Source of the DNA: Cryobacterium sp. Y57
GTDB lineage: Bacteria; Actinomycetota; Actinomycetes; Actinomycetales; Microbacteriaceae
DNA: 64,000 nucleotides
Direction of reading: 5' to 3'
Assembly: GCF_002929505.1 (NCBI RefSeq)
Contig: NZ_PJJL01000068.1
Location: forward strand, 114,094-178,093
Position 1 is the first letter of the stretch, and each line of letters opens with the position of its first letter. Below, piece by piece: positions 1 to 9,346 of this stretch. The notes below the pieces were generated by a model. That model saw only the letters and a program-made list of their open reading frames with translations, had not been told where the DNA came from and searched no databases. Both the position numbers and the translations under genes were made by a program.

Positions 1-1080
1 TTCTTGCGCGTGGCCCACGAGCTGCCCGATTATTTTCGCGTCTGCGGGGTGGTCGCGCGCCGCGCCGCCACAGCGCGTGCCATCAAAGCGGACTGGAACG
101 TGCCTACCTTCGGCACCATCGAAGAACTGCTGCGTAGCTGCTCCCCCGACTTCGTGATTGTCGCCGTGATGCCCCGCGATGCCCCCGATCTCATCACCGA
201 ACTCGCCCGCCGCCAAATTCCGGTGCTCACCGAGACTCCACCCGCGCCTGACATGCCTACACTCCTACCGCTGCTCGACCTCGTGCAGGCGGGAGCTCTC
301 ATACAAGTGGCCGAGCAGTATCATTTGGAGCCGCTGTTGACCAGCCAGATCGCGGTCGCCCGGTCAGGGAGTCTGGGAACCGTGGGTGAGGCAGCCGTTT
401 CGGTCTGCCACGATTATCACGGCATGAGCGTGCTGCGACGGATGCTCGGAATCGGTTTCGAGAACGCCACGATCACGGCGCACGAGCGCTTTGCCCCGCT
501 TGTGGCTGGCCCCACCAGGTCGGGCGACCCGCACGAGGAGCACCTGTTAAACGAAACCCACACGAGCGCGCGGCTCGATTTCGGCGACTGTCTGGGGTGC
601 TACGACTTCAGCTCCGACCAGTATCGGTCGTGGATTCGCTCCCACAGCGTGCTGGTTCGCGGCGACCGTGGCGAACTGCGCGACGAACAGGTGCGCAGCC
701 TGCATCCCGACGGCACGCCGCAGCACAGGTCGATCACGCGAGTGTCCGCGGGTGGTGCGGGCAACCACGAAGGCCTGTTTCTGCGCGGTCTGACTCTCGG
801 CGACGAATGGGTCTACCAGAACGAGTTCAGCCCGGCCCGGCTGGCAGACGACGAGCTCTCCATCGCTGCCCTACTCGCCGGCATGAGTGTTTTCGTGAAC
901 GGCGGCCCCGAGGTATATAGCCTCGCCGAAGCCGCGCAAGATCACTACCTTCAGCTCGCGATCAAGCGCGCCGTCGTCTCCGGGAAGACCGTGCGCACCG
1001 AAACTCAGCCCTGGGCGACTAGCGCGTTGGGCCGGTCGCCACAACGAGTTCGTCATACGATCCGTTCAGAACGTCCGTGA
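1..1080 (+). CDS. Gfo/Idh/MocA-family oxidoreductase-like protein (5' end outside window)
   Basis: The frame is open to the window edge and the N-terminal GxGxxG of the Rossmann fold is missing, so the true start lies to the left. What remains (about 359 residues) has the second half of an NAD-binding domain followed by a mixed alpha/beta domain, as in Gfo/Idh/MocA dehydrogenases of sugar catabolism. The usual EKP motif reads ETP (VLTETPP), so the conserved lysine is absent; activity may be altered or lost. The gene converges on the next oxidoreductase and their coding ends overlap by 62 bp. The substrate is unknown. Family assignment is reasonably sure, catalytic activity is not. Confidence 0.75.
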   Translation, partial: FLRVAHELPDYFRVCGVVARRAATARAIKADWNVPTFGTIEELLRSCSPDFVIVAVMPRDAPDLITELARRQIPVLTETPPAPDMPTLLPLLDLVQAGALIQVAEQYHLEPLLTSQIAVARSGSLGTVGEAAVSVCHDYHGMSVLRRMLGIGFENATITAHERFAPLVAGPTRSGDPHEEHLLNETHTSARLDFGDCLGCYDFSSDQYRSWIRSHSVLVRGDRGELRDEQVRSLHPDGTPQHRSITRVSAGGAGNHEGLFLRGLTLGDEWVYQNEFSPARLADDELSIAALLAGMSVFVNGGPEVYSLAEAAQDHYLQLAIKRAVVSGKTVRTETQPWATSALGRSPQRVRHTIRSERP

Positions 1081-2176
1081 AATCCACAGCGCGGCCCACC
1101 GTGGCCGAGACGTAGATGGCACGAACCAGTGCGAGAGCGGATGCCGCCTCCTGCACTCCGACGACCGGCTCAACACCACTTCTGATGGCAGTGACGACGT
1201 CGGCGTACTGGCGCTGGTGAGCCGACTGCAGATCGTCGGCGCCACTGGTGTTTTCGGCGGACTCCCGCTCCCCTACCTCCTCGGCCGCCTGGTTCCCCCG
1301 CCCGGCCAGGCCATATGACGAACCGGATTCCGCGTCATCTCCGGCGGCGTGAAAATAGGAGAGGCGATCGTTGTCGAGGACGGCCGAACCTCGATCGCCA
1401 TGCACCTGCAGCCTCGCGGTGAGTCCCGGGTAGGCGGCCGTGGTGCAGTGGATGACGGCAAGGGCACCGGATTCGAAACGCACGGTGGCCACAGCGGTAT
1501 CTTCAACCTCGATGCGTTCGTGCGCCGAGAGCGCGGTGTGGGCGTGCACCTCGACCGGCGTGCCGAGAAACCACAGCAGCAGGTCGACGGTGTGCACGCC
1601 CTGGTTCATCACAGCACCACCACCATCCAGGTCCCAGGTTCCCCGCCAGTCCCCTGAATCGTAGTAATCCTGGGCGCGCCACCACGCCAGCGACGCCACC
1701 GCCGACGTGACTCGGCCGAACCGGCCGCTCACGATGGCGCGTGATACCGCGACGCTGCCGGCGTCGAACCGGTGCTGGCTGATCACGGAGGTGACCTGCC
1801 CGCGCAACCGGGCAGCATCCGCCGCCCTCATCACGGCACGGGCACTGGCAAGGTCGACGTCAATCGGTTTCTCGATGATAACGTGCGCGCCGGCCTCGAG
1901 GGCTTGCACGGCGAGCTCTGCATGCAACCCGCTGGGTGTGCAGATGGCCACGAGGTCGATCGTCTCGTGCACCAGGGCAGCAGCCAGATCGGTGTAGAGC
2001 TCTGGCCGCGGATATCCGTCGACCTGCGCCGAATCGGCGAGCGCGGTGCCCACCATTGACAGCGGATCGACGAGGACGACGAGTTCGAGGCCGGGATTGG
2101 CTGCGATGACACTGGCGTGTTGTCGCCCAATGACTCCGCAGCCCACGATGGCCACGCGCAAAACCGACTCACTCAT
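1019..2176 (-). CDS. Gfo/Idh/MocA-family NAD(P)-dependent oxidoreductase
   Basis: A 385-residue protein with an N-terminal Rossmann fold (VAIVGCGVIGRQHA, residues 8-21), the EKP motif in VIIEKPID and a C-terminal GFO/IDH/MocA substrate domain. Family members oxidise or reduce a sugar, inositol or uronate hydroxyl, often making 3-keto sugars. It is the last gene of the minus-strand operon that starts at the ABC permease near 11.2 kb, and its ATG overlaps the stop of the preceding TIM-barrel gene (ATGA), indicating translational coupling. The 3' end overlaps the convergent left-edge gene by 62 bp. The exact substrate cannot be read from sequence. Confidence 0.88.
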   Translation of the reverse strand: MSESVLRVAIVGCGVIGRQHASVIAANPGLELVVLVDPLSMVGTALADSAQVDGYPRPELYTDLAAALVHETIDLVAICTPSGLHAELAVQALEAGAHVIIEKPIDVDLASARAVMRAADAARLRGQVTSVISQHRFDAGSVAVSRAIVSGRFGRVTSAVASLAWWRAQDYYDSGDWRGTWDLDGGGAVMNQGVHTVDLLLWFLGTPVEVHAHTALSAHERIEVEDTAVATVRFESGALAVIHCTTAAYPGLTARLQVHGDRGSAVLDNDRLSYFHAAGDDAESGSSYGLAGRGNQAAEEVGERESAENTSGADDLQSAHQRQYADVVTAIRSGVEPVVGVQEAASALALVRAIYVSATVGRAVDFTDVLNGSYDELVVATGPTR

Positions 2177-3018
2177 TTTGTACCCACCCCGGCTTCGAGC
2201 AGGATGCGATCGAAGGCCCGCCCGGCCACGCCGAACGCCACCGGTCCGGAGAATCCGCCGAGCTGGTGCGTGTCGGCCAGGTGGGGTTCGAGCGAGGCGA
2301 AACCGTCGAAACCGTCGTCCCGAAGCGCATTGATAGTCTGCTGAATCTCACCGTCACCCTTCCCGGCCGGGGTGACCTGCTGGTCGTTCATGCGGGCATC
2401 CTTCACCTGCAGATACTCCAGGTAGGGCCGCAGTTTGGCGTAGCCCTCGGTGAACGGCTTGACGCCCACCTGCACGAAGTTTGCAGCGTCCCAGGCGAGT
2501 CGGAGCGCCGGGGAGTTCACGCTCTGCACGATATCGAGAACGCGGTCGGGAATATCGCCGAAGATGTCCTTCTCGTTTTCGTGTAGGAGGATCACCCCGT
2601 TGTCTTCCGCCTCTTTTGCGAGAGCCCGCATACGCACCATCACGGCGTCGCGAATGGATTCGGGCGTGGTTCCCTGGGAACGATAGAAGGAGAAGATGCG
2701 AATATAGCGGGTGCCAAGTACGTGCGCGGCACGGATTGCACGTTTCAGCCGAGCAACCTCGACGGCCACTGGCTCGGTCACATCGACCTTACCAACGGGA
2801 GACGCGATGGCTGAGACACCCATTCCACTCTCACGCAGAATCGTGTCGAGACGCGTCAGTTCAGCCTCGCTCAGGTCCACGATATTGATGCCCCAGGCGC
2901 TCCGCACTTCGATATGGCGGGCTCCGAGCGCCTGCAGCACGGCGATCTGCACCACAGGGTCTGGGCTGATCTCATCGCCAAATCCGGAAAGAGTCCACTG
3001 CGTTGTCTCTGTAGTCAC
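2173..3018 (-). CDS. Sugar phosphate isomerase/epimerase-type TIM-barrel protein
   Basis: A 281-residue xylose-isomerase-like (AP endonuclease 2) TIM barrel. Metal-ligand type motifs are visible, for example LLHENEKD in the middle, LRLAWDAANF further on and LEPHL near the C-terminus. The GTG at 3018 is preferred because GAGG lies seven bases before it; a TTG two codons earlier is too close to that ribosome site. It sits between two Gfo/Idh/MocA genes and overlaps the next one by 4 bp. In such clusters these barrels isomerise, epimerise or eliminate from keto-sugars made by the dehydrogenases; that role is inferred here. Confidence 0.85.
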   Translation of the reverse strand: MTTETTQWTLSGFGDEISPDPVVQIAVLQALGARHIEVRSAWGINIVDLSEAELTRLDTILRESGMGVSAIASPVGKVDVTEPVAVEVARLKRAIRAAHVLGTRYIRIFSFYRSQGTTPESIRDAVMVRMRALAKEAEDNGVILLHENEKDIFGDIPDRVLDIVQSVNSPALRLAWDAANFVQVGVKPFTEGYAKLRPYLEYLQVKDARMNDQQVTPAGKGDGEIQQTINALRDDGFDGFASLEPHLADTHQLGGFSGPVAFGVAGRAFDRILLEAGVGTK

Positions 3019-3122
3019 GATCAAGCCTCACTTACATGTTGGGTTGGGCGAAAAAACGGTAGCCGGACGCCGACCGAACGAATCACCAGCGATCTTCTCC
3101 GCGCTGCATCATTCGCGGCTTC

Positions 3123-4277
3123 TCATCGATTCGTCGTCCAGGGCGCGCCGAGCTCGGCGAAGGTACGGTGCTCTCTCCCGGCCCGTGCCACCCACTGTTC
3201 AATGTCGCGCACCACGGCGTGGGCGTCACCCCCCTCGCCGGCCCAGACAACGGATGCCTCCGGCATCCGTATCGGATCCGACGCACGGCGCACCGCGTCG
3301 AGCACCAGGGTGAAGCCTTCCGTATCGGCGAAATCGCACACGAGCGCACCTGCGACGCCTTGCCGTTGCGCCACCAGATCATCGAGCAACTGCGTGCGGT
3401 CGTGCTCGGTGGTGGTCGGCTCTATGCGATCTTCGCGAAAGACCTGCACTAGGTCGAGGGTGTAGTAAAGCACGATGCGACCAGCCGTACCCTGCACCGT
3501 CACGAAGGGCTCGGACCGTTCGGCCGCGCAGAGAGTGAGCGCAAGAGTCACGGGCAGTCCCGACACAGTACGGATATGCACGACAGAGGTATCGTCAGCG
3601 TCGATGTCATTGGCTCGGTATTGGTCGAGGTCAATGGATGCCACTTGCCCGGCCCGAGTCGCCCCGGCGAGCGTGAGGGCGGTCGCCACCGCATGGGCCA
3701 GTGGGTTGGTCACGACCCCGTCGACGACCTCGACGCCGTCCAGCACGCGCTTACCGGCCCAGGCCGCTCGCCGCCAATAGTCCCGGGTTCGCACCCAGCA
3801 TCCGCTCGCACTGACGCCCACGACATCGCCGATTTCGTCGGCCGCGATCCGCTCGCGGATAGCGGCTATCGCATGCGAGCCAAGGCTCTGGAAGCCAACC
3901 TGGCAGAGTCGGCCGGTAGAGCGAAGTAGCTCAGCGAGCGCGCTGAATTCCTCGAGGGAGCGCACGGGGGGCTTCTCAAGGAGTACGTCCACACCGGCGT
4001 GAAGGGCCAGCGCGGTGAGCTCAAAGTGGGTGTGGATGGGCGTGCAGATTACGACGACATCCACGCTGACCTTCGCCAGCAGGTCAGCGAGGGAAATAAA
4101 TTCGCGCACACTCGCATCAAGGGTGCCGGGGTGCGCCGGGCGCAGGTCAGCGACAGCGACCAGCACGGCCTCGCCCTTGCTCTGCAGGTGTTGGGCTCGA
4201 ACCACGTGGGAGTGGCCATGGCCATGGATACCTACGATCGCCAGGCGCACGGGGTCTGGGCTGCCGGGCTCACTCAT
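3123..4277 (-). CDS. Gfo/Idh/MocA-family oxidoreductase
   Basis: A 384-residue predicted dehydrogenase. The Rossmann motif is histidine-rich (VGIHGHGHSH) and the EKP motif is intact (DVLLEKPPV). The ATG at 4277 is chosen because it overlaps the upstream stop in the arrangement ATGAGTGA (8 bp); a start 16 codons earlier would add a basic, unconserved stretch. It follows the PmoA/DUF6807-like gene and is separated from the TIM-barrel gene by about 100 bp. It probably acts on a pyranose or uronate brought in by the operon's ABC transporter; the substrate is unknown. Confidence 0.86.
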   Translation of the reverse strand: MSEPGSPDPVRLAIVGIHGHGHSHVVRAQHLQSKGEAVLVAVADLRPAHPGTLDASVREFISLADLLAKVSVDVVVICTPIHTHFELTALALHAGVDVLLEKPPVRSLEEFSALAELLRSTGRLCQVGFQSLGSHAIAAIRERIAADEIGDVVGVSASGCWVRTRDYWRRAAWAGKRVLDGVEVVDGVVTNPLAHAVATALTLAGATRAGQVASIDLDQYRANDIDADDTSVVHIRTVSGLPVTLALTLCAAERSEPFVTVQGTAGRIVLYYTLDLVQVFREDRIEPTTTEHDRTQLLDDLVAQRQGVAGALVCDFADTEGFTLVLDAVRRASDPIRMPEASVVWAGEGGDAHAVVRDIEQWVARAGREHRTFAELGAPWTTNR

Positions 4278-5193
4278 GCGCGGCACTGTCCGCTGAGGCC
4301 AGCAACGCCGCGGCATCCGTTTCATCTTCGACCCATCGATCGAGTACGATGCCGCGCAGGCGCGTGGTCAGATCGCCACAGTGCTCGATCACCGTGCGCT
4401 CGGTTGGCGCGAGCATGGGGCCGCCCCCCACATATTCGGTGGCGCGCAGAAACCAGGGCCGATTTGTTGTTGCTGGCTGGCTCAACAGCAGGCCGACTCG
4501 CAGCCCGGCATCGCTCTGGTTGATTGCGAGCCAGGGCGACTCGGATTGGTGTGCTCGGTCTTCGCCAGCTCCGTCGATGCTCAGGATGTGGTTACGCTCG
4601 CGCGTGGGCAGTCGCCAGAAGATCCCGCCATAGCCGGCGCCGGGTCGACCGTTGGTGGCCGGTGAACCGAGGGAGACGGTGCGTTCCGTGGCCCGCAGGA
4701 CACTGGTCCAGGTGAGGGCCCACGCTTCGCCACCCGGAAGGAGTTGCGTGTCGATCGTTCGCAATTCGGCGAGCAGGCGGCTTCCGCGTTCGTCACGCCA
4801 GAGTATTTCTTCGGTCAGCAGACCGCCGGTGGTTACGAGCGCGAGGCTCTCTTGCGTTCCGTGATTCGGGAGCAGAGTGGAACCGTGGTCGCGCACGAAA
4901 GTGCGTCCGCCCCAATACGATGTTCCGTCTACGTCGGGCACTGCCATGGAGACGCCGTAGTGGTGTCGATGATCGGCGGGGGCAGTCTCGGACATCAGTC
5001 GACCACGCAGGGTGCCGACGGGGTTCAGAAACGGGCGAGGCGAATCTTCCGGCGCCAACTCCGCGGCGGTTCGATATTCGGCGACGGGCCGGCCGAGGAG
5101 ACTGAGGCAGTGCCCGCCAATCTCGGGCGACCAGCGGGGTGACTGTGCGGCGATTCCTGCACCGGCGGCATCCGTTGCCTGCGTGCTAGACAA
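4270..5193 (-). CDS. PmoA/DUF6807-family protein
   Basis: A 307-residue protein with the pattern of the PmoA-like family DUF6807: RPFLNPVGT near residues 54-62, the histidine-rich ADHRHHYGVS after it, then a beta-rich body. Members are common next to Gfo/Idh/MocA dehydrogenases in carbohydrate loci; their biochemical role is poorly established, and the methane-oxygenase name is historical. The start is a TTG whose sequence TTGTCTAG overlaps the stop of the upstream dehydrogenase by 8 bp, which suggests coupling; no strong ribosome site is seen. Family call moderately sure, function unknown. Confidence 0.7.
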   Translation of the reverse strand: MSSTQATDAAGAGIAAQSPRWSPEIGGHCLSLLGRPVAEYRTAAELAPEDSPRPFLNPVGTLRGRLMSETAPADHRHHYGVSMAVPDVDGTSYWGGRTFVRDHGSTLLPNHGTQESLALVTTGGLLTEEILWRDERGSRLLAELRTIDTQLLPGGEAWALTWTSVLRATERTVSLGSPATNGRPGAGYGGIFWRLPTRERNHILSIDGAGEDRAHQSESPWLAINQSDAGLRVGLLLSQPATTNRPWFLRATEYVGGGPMLAPTERTVIEHCGDLTTRLRGIVLDRWVEDETDAAALLASADSAAHE

Positions 5194-6529
5194 AGACGCG
5201 GCCGAATTCGAGTTCGTGAATATTCACGGGCAGACCGGTTTCGAGGGACTGGTTGCCAGCGATTCCTACCGACACCGCACGTACTCCGTCGAGAAAACCG
5301 GCCGGACGGTCGAGGGAGTCACTGGTCACGCGACCAAAGACATCGAAGAGCATCTGCTCGTCGCCACCACCGTGAGCGCCGGCTCCCGCGGAGATGGGCA
5401 CGATGACCGCTGATTCCCAGTGCCGCTGTACGGTGAGTGTTTCGGACGCCGGACGCACCTCGTCGTCACCGCTCGCGCCCGGCTGCGCACTCGGATCGAG
5501 GATCACGACGCCGTTTGCGTCGATCAGTGCCGCGCCCCGCTCGACCACGTTCAGTTCGGCCCGCCCCTGGGTTCCATTGATGACAACCCGATAGCCCTCC
5601 CACGGGCTGTGGGCATTGAGCGAGTAACTCATGGTCGCCCCGGTGTCATAGTCGACCAAGAGGGCGAGGTTGTCTTCGATCGTGATCCCACTGTCGAACA
5701 CGGAACGGTCGCGCAGGTAGCCATCTACGTGTTCAGCATCGAGGTAGAGCGCCTTGAGCCGCTCGTCGCGGGTCAGGTCGAGGGCGAACGGGTCGTGCTC
5801 GGCATGCCCGGTGCCGCGCTCGGGTGACGGAGCCAGTCCCCGGGCCGCGGCGTTGTCTGCCCCATAGAAGCGCAACCCACCGCTTGCGTAGACCCGGGTG
5901 GGGCTAGCTGCGATCCACCAATTCACGAGGTCGAAATGATGGCTCGCCTTATGAATAAGGAGTCCGCCCGACTTCGTTTTGTCTCGGTGCCAGCGACGGA
6001 AGTAGTCGGCACCGTGGACGGTGTCGAGCACCCATTCGAAATGCACCGAGGTGACCTCGCCGATCCGGTCGGATTTGATGACCTCCTTCAACGCGCTGTT
6101 GCGTGGGCTGTACCGGTAGTTGAACGTCGTCAGCACCTGCTTGCCGCTCTCGGCAAGCGCGGACTCGATAAGCCGAACCCCGGCCGCGTTGATCGTGATC
6201 GGTTTCTCCACGACGACGTCGACGCCGGCCAGCAGGCACCGTGAGACGATCTCCGCGTGGGTGAAGTCGGGCGACGTGACGATGACCCGGTCGAGTTTCT
6301 CGTGCGAGATCATCCGCTCGATCTCGTCGGCATCATATCGAGCGGGCAGCAGATGCCCCGCGGCACGCAGCCGTTTCTCGTAATAGTCGACGCGCACCGG
6401 GTTCGTGTCACTCCAGGCCATGAGCTGGCCAGCCTGGGCATGAGTGCCAGCAAGCGCGTCGATGTACATCTGGGCGCGGTGTCCGGTTCCGATGAGTCCG
6501 TATCGTTCCGTGCGTGCTGCGTGAGGCAT
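5186..6529 (-). CDS. Gfo/Idh/MocA-family oxidoreductase
   Basis: A 447-residue protein with YGLIGTGHRAQMYI as its nucleotide-binding turn and VVVEKPITIN as the EKP motif. The insert with RRWHRDKTKSGGLLIHKASHHFDL carries the lysine/histidine-rich active-site pattern of large sugar dehydrogenases of this family. The ATG at 6529 follows GAAAGAAG at good spacing; the 21 extra upstream codons lack family similarity. It lies 43 bp downstream of the second binding-protein gene in the same operon and overlaps the DUF6807-like gene by 8 bp. Sugar substrate unknown, probably an oligosaccharide fragment imported by the adjacent transporter. Confidence 0.87.
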   Translation of the reverse strand: MPHAARTERYGLIGTGHRAQMYIDALAGTHAQAGQLMAWSDTNPVRVDYYEKRLRAAGHLLPARYDADEIERMISHEKLDRVIVTSPDFTHAEIVSRCLLAGVDVVVEKPITINAAGVRLIESALAESGKQVLTTFNYRYSPRNSALKEVIKSDRIGEVTSVHFEWVLDTVHGADYFRRWHRDKTKSGGLLIHKASHHFDLVNWWIAASPTRVYASGGLRFYGADNAAARGLAPSPERGTGHAEHDPFALDLTRDERLKALYLDAEHVDGYLRDRSVFDSGITIEDNLALLVDYDTGATMSYSLNAHSPWEGYRVVINGTQGRAELNVVERGAALIDANGVVILDPSAQPGASGDDEVRPASETLTVQRHWESAVIVPISAGAGAHGGGDEQMLFDVFGRVTSDSLDRPAGFLDGVRAVSVGIAGNQSLETGLPVNIHELEFGRVFV

Positions 6530-6572
6530 GTGCTTCTTTCTAGGGTATTGAACGGGATTGGTCGAACCGGGA

Positions 6573-7892
6573 CTACCCTGCCGCGACTGCACTCTTGAGA
6601 GCTGCGACGAAGCCTTCTGCCGCCTGGGCGGGGGTGGCCTGCCCGAACAGCACCTGCTCGGTGAATGGCGATAGCAATCCCTCCATGGCGCTGGCTCCGG
6701 CGGGAGTCACGGGCTCGACCTCACCGATGCCGTCGGCGAGGTCGTCGAGGAACTCCACCACGGAGACGTCGTTCGGGGAAAGTTTCGGCTTGATATGTTC
6801 CCGAATCTTCTCGTTGGCCGGAACCCCTCGTTCGGTGAGCATGATGTCCCCCGCAGTTTCGCTGTTGGCGAGGAAATCAAGAAAGAGCGCAGCCTCGGCG
6901 GGATGTTCGGTGCGGCTCGACACCGACCAGAACATGCTCGTCTTGTAGTACGCGGAACCGTCGGCGCCGCCATCCGGCGTGGGTACGCGCATGATCCGCA
7001 ACGGCGCGCCGCTCGAATCCGCGAGAGCGGTCAGTTGACTATTCCACCAGGTCGCCATGCCTGCCCGATTCGTCGCCGTCATGGATTCGGCCTGACCCGC
7101 ACTGAGTTTTTCTACAACGGTTGAGGCCGGAGGCATGACGCCGTCGTCGACCATAGCGAGCATATACTCGAACCAATCCTTCACGGTTTCCGTTTCGATC
7201 GACACCTCGCCGTCAGTGTAGAGCGCGTCACCGGCCTGGCGTGCCCACGTGCGCAAGCTTCCGTCCTCGAAGCCCCAGGTCTGCACCCCGAAAGAATCGC
7301 CACCTCCACCGGCCGAGAGCTGAGCTCCGAGCGTTGTGAAGTCTTCCCAGGTCCAATCTCGGTCGTCGGGCAGAGCAACTCCGGCCTGTTCGAACAGGTC
7401 AGGATTGACCACGATAGCCTGACTGTTGAGCGCCGTCGGGATGCCGTAGCGCCCACCATCGATCTCCCCGGTGGCAAGGGCCGACTCCGGAAAGTCCGAC
7501 AGGTCGATCGCGTCGCCCGTGCCATTCAAGTCGAGAAGAGCGCCGCGCTCCCCGTACGTCGCGATGTACTTCTCGTCCATTTGCATAATGTCCGGCGTGT
7601 CGTTCGCAGCTGTAGCGGTAGCGAGCTTGTCCCAATAGCCAACCCAGTCGCTGAACTGCCCCTCGATGGTGATGTTGGGGTTTTCCTTTTCAAAGGCCGC
7701 GATCACCTCATTTGTCGCCGCGGTGCGCAGGTCATTGCCCCACCAGGTGAAGGTGAGTGTGACGGGCTCATCCGACAGCGTCGCTGCGTCAGTCCCTCCT
7801 CCGCTTCTGACGCACGCCGTCAGCATCAGGGCAGTTGTGGCGGCGAGGGCGATAAAGACCATGGTATTTCTGGTCGATCGGGTGACTCTCAA
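6573..7892 (-). CDS. ABC transporter sugar-binding lipoprotein (paralogue 2)
   Basis: A 439-residue extracellular solute-binding protein (family 1). The signal peptide ends in a lipobox LTAC, so the mature protein is lipid-anchored on the outer face of the membrane. The TTG at 7892 is the likely start: the upstream GGATTTACC matches GGATTCACC before the ATG of the neighbouring paralogue. It is clearly homologous to that paralogue along its whole length (for example SDEPVTL, FTWWGND, MDEKYI, RGVPAN), consistent with tandem duplication. Both share a single permease pair encoded upstream. The ligand is presumably a pectin-derived oligosaccharide; this is inferred from the nearby pectate lyase. 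Confidence 0.9.
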   Translation of the reverse strand: MRVTRSTRNTMVFIALAATTALMLTACVRSGGGTDAATLSDEPVTLTFTWWGNDLRTAATNEVIAAFEKENPNITIEGQFSDWVGYWDKLATATAANDTPDIMQMDEKYIATYGERGALLDLNGTGDAIDLSDFPESALATGEIDGGRYGIPTALNSQAIVVNPDLFEQAGVALPDDRDWTWEDFTTLGAQLSAGGGGDSFGVQTWGFEDGSLRTWARQAGDALYTDGEVSIETETVKDWFEYMLAMVDDGVMPPASTVVEKLSAGQAESMTATNRAGMATWWNSQLTALADSSGAPLRIMRVPTPDGGADGSAYYKTSMFWSVSSRTEHPAEAALFLDFLANSETAGDIMLTERGVPANEKIREHIKPKLSPNDVSVVEFLDDLADGIGEVEPVTPAGASAMEGLLSPFTEQVLFGQATPAQAAEGFVAALKSAVAAG

Positions 7893-7949
7893 GGTAAATC
7901 CCTTCGTTGCGATTCGGGGGAACGACCGTCCCATGGTGTAAGGCGGTTG

Positions 7950-7988
7950 CCGTACGGTCGGTCCGAGCTGTGCGGACCTACGGTACGG
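7950..7988 (-). terminator. Stem-loop between the two binding-protein genes
   Basis: An imperfect two-part hairpin: outer arms CCGTAC and GTACGG, inner arms GGTCCG and CGGACC around a 7-base loop. It starts just after the stop codon of the first binding-protein gene. It has no U-tract, so it may act as a processing or mRNA-stability element, or as a partial terminator that sets different expression of the two paralogues. Confidence 0.5.
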
Positions 7989-7989
7989 A

Positions 7990-9312
7990 TCAGCCGGCCG
8001 CTATGGCAGCTTTCAGGTCTCTGATGAAGCCCTGGGCCGCCTCGGCGGGAGTCGCCTGCTTGAACAGGACTTGTTCTGTGTACCGCTTGACGATTGCCTC
8101 TATAGCGCTACCACCAGCCGGGGTAAGCGGTGGCGCCTCGCCGACCACGTCGGTCAGCGAGTCAAGGAATGCGACGACACTCTTACCTGATTCAGGAAGC
8201 GTCGGTTCCAGGTAGGAACGGATCGCGTCGTTGGCCGGCACTCCGCGGTCGGTACCCAGCAAGGTGGCAGCTTCCTCGGAATTCACCAGGTAGTCGAGAA
8301 AGACGGCCGCTTCGGCCGGATGGGCGGTGCGGGCGGATACCGACCAGTACATGGATGGCTTGAAGTAGGCGGAGTCCGAAGCGGCATCTGCCGAGGTGGG
8401 AATTTGCAGAAGCTCAAGGGGCGAACCGCTGGCGTCTTGCAGGGCGGTGAGCTGGCTGGCCCATCCGGTGGCGAAACCGGCCGAATTCGTCGCAAGGAAG
8501 GATTCAGCCAAGCCGGCATTCTGACGTTCGGTGGTGGCGGATGCCGCCGGGCTGACCCCGGATTCGCTCAGCTCAAGCATGTACTCCCACCAGCTCGTGA
8601 GAGTGTCAGCTTTGATCACGACGTCACCGGCATCGTTGTAGAGCGCATCGTCGTGCTGGCGGGCCCAGTTGTTGAGTCCACCCTCCTCGAAGCCCCAAGA
8701 CTGCACGCCGAAAACGTTACCGGCGCCAGCCGCGCTCACAGCCGCCCCAGCTTTCTCAAGGTCGTCCCAGGTCCACGACTTGTCATCCGGCAGGGTGACT
8801 CCGGCGGATTCCAGTACGGTCGGGTTCACCATCACCGCGTATGTCGTCAGGCCCACCGGAATACCGTAGAGCGCACCCTCCGCGGTGCCTAGATCCAACG
8901 ATGACTTCGAGAAGTCCGACAGGTCAAGCAAGTCGCCCGTGTCGTTCAGATCGAGAAGTGCCCCCCGACCACCATAGGTACTGATGTATTTCTCGTCCAT
9001 CTGGATGATGTCGGGAGAATCATTTGCGGCAGTCTCGGTTGCGAGCTTGTCCCAGTAGCCGTTCCAGTCCGCGTATTGCGGCTCAATGGTGATGTTCGGG
9101 TGTTCCGCTTCGAAGGCCGCGATGACGGCCTCGGTATTAGCGGTTCGCACGTCGTTGCCCCACCACGTGAACCGAAGCGTCACGGGCTCATCCGACAACG
9201 CCGCCGGGCCGGAGGTAGCGCCTCCGCCGGCACAGGCAGAGAGCGCAAGAACCGCTGCCGATGCAATCGCGACCAAGCCGATGGCCTTCCTCGCGTGTCG
9301 TTTGCCTGTCAT
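7990..9312 (-). CDS. ABC transporter sugar-binding lipoprotein (paralogue 1)
   Basis: A 440-residue family 1 solute-binding protein with a lipoprotein signal peptide (lipobox LSAC, then AGGG). The ATG at 9312 follows GAAAGGA at good spacing. It would capture an oligosaccharide outside the cell and pass it to the permeases encoded immediately upstream (9347-11201), forming a CUT1-type importer; no ATPase gene is present in the operon, as is usual in actinobacteria where a shared MsiK-type ATPase serves many importers. Together with the next gene it forms a tandem pair of paralogues. Confidence 0.91.
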   Translation of the reverse strand: MTGKRHARKAIGLVAIASAAVLALSACAGGGATSGPAALSDEPVTLRFTWWGNDVRTANTEAVIAAFEAEHPNITIEPQYADWNGYWDKLATETAANDSPDIIQMDEKYISTYGGRGALLDLNDTGDLLDLSDFSKSSLDLGTAEGALYGIPVGLTTYAVMVNPTVLESAGVTLPDDKSWTWDDLEKAGAAVSAAGAGNVFGVQSWGFEEGGLNNWARQHDDALYNDAGDVVIKADTLTSWWEYMLELSESGVSPAASATTERQNAGLAESFLATNSAGFATGWASQLTALQDASGSPLELLQIPTSADAASDSAYFKPSMYWSVSARTAHPAEAAVFLDYLVNSEEAATLLGTDRGVPANDAIRSYLEPTLPESGKSVVAFLDSLTDVVGEAPPLTPAGGSAIEAIVKRYTEQVLFKQATPAEAAQGFIRDLKAAIAAG

Positions 9313-9346
9313 GGTGAATCCTTTCAAAGCTGTCTGCGTTGTCATG

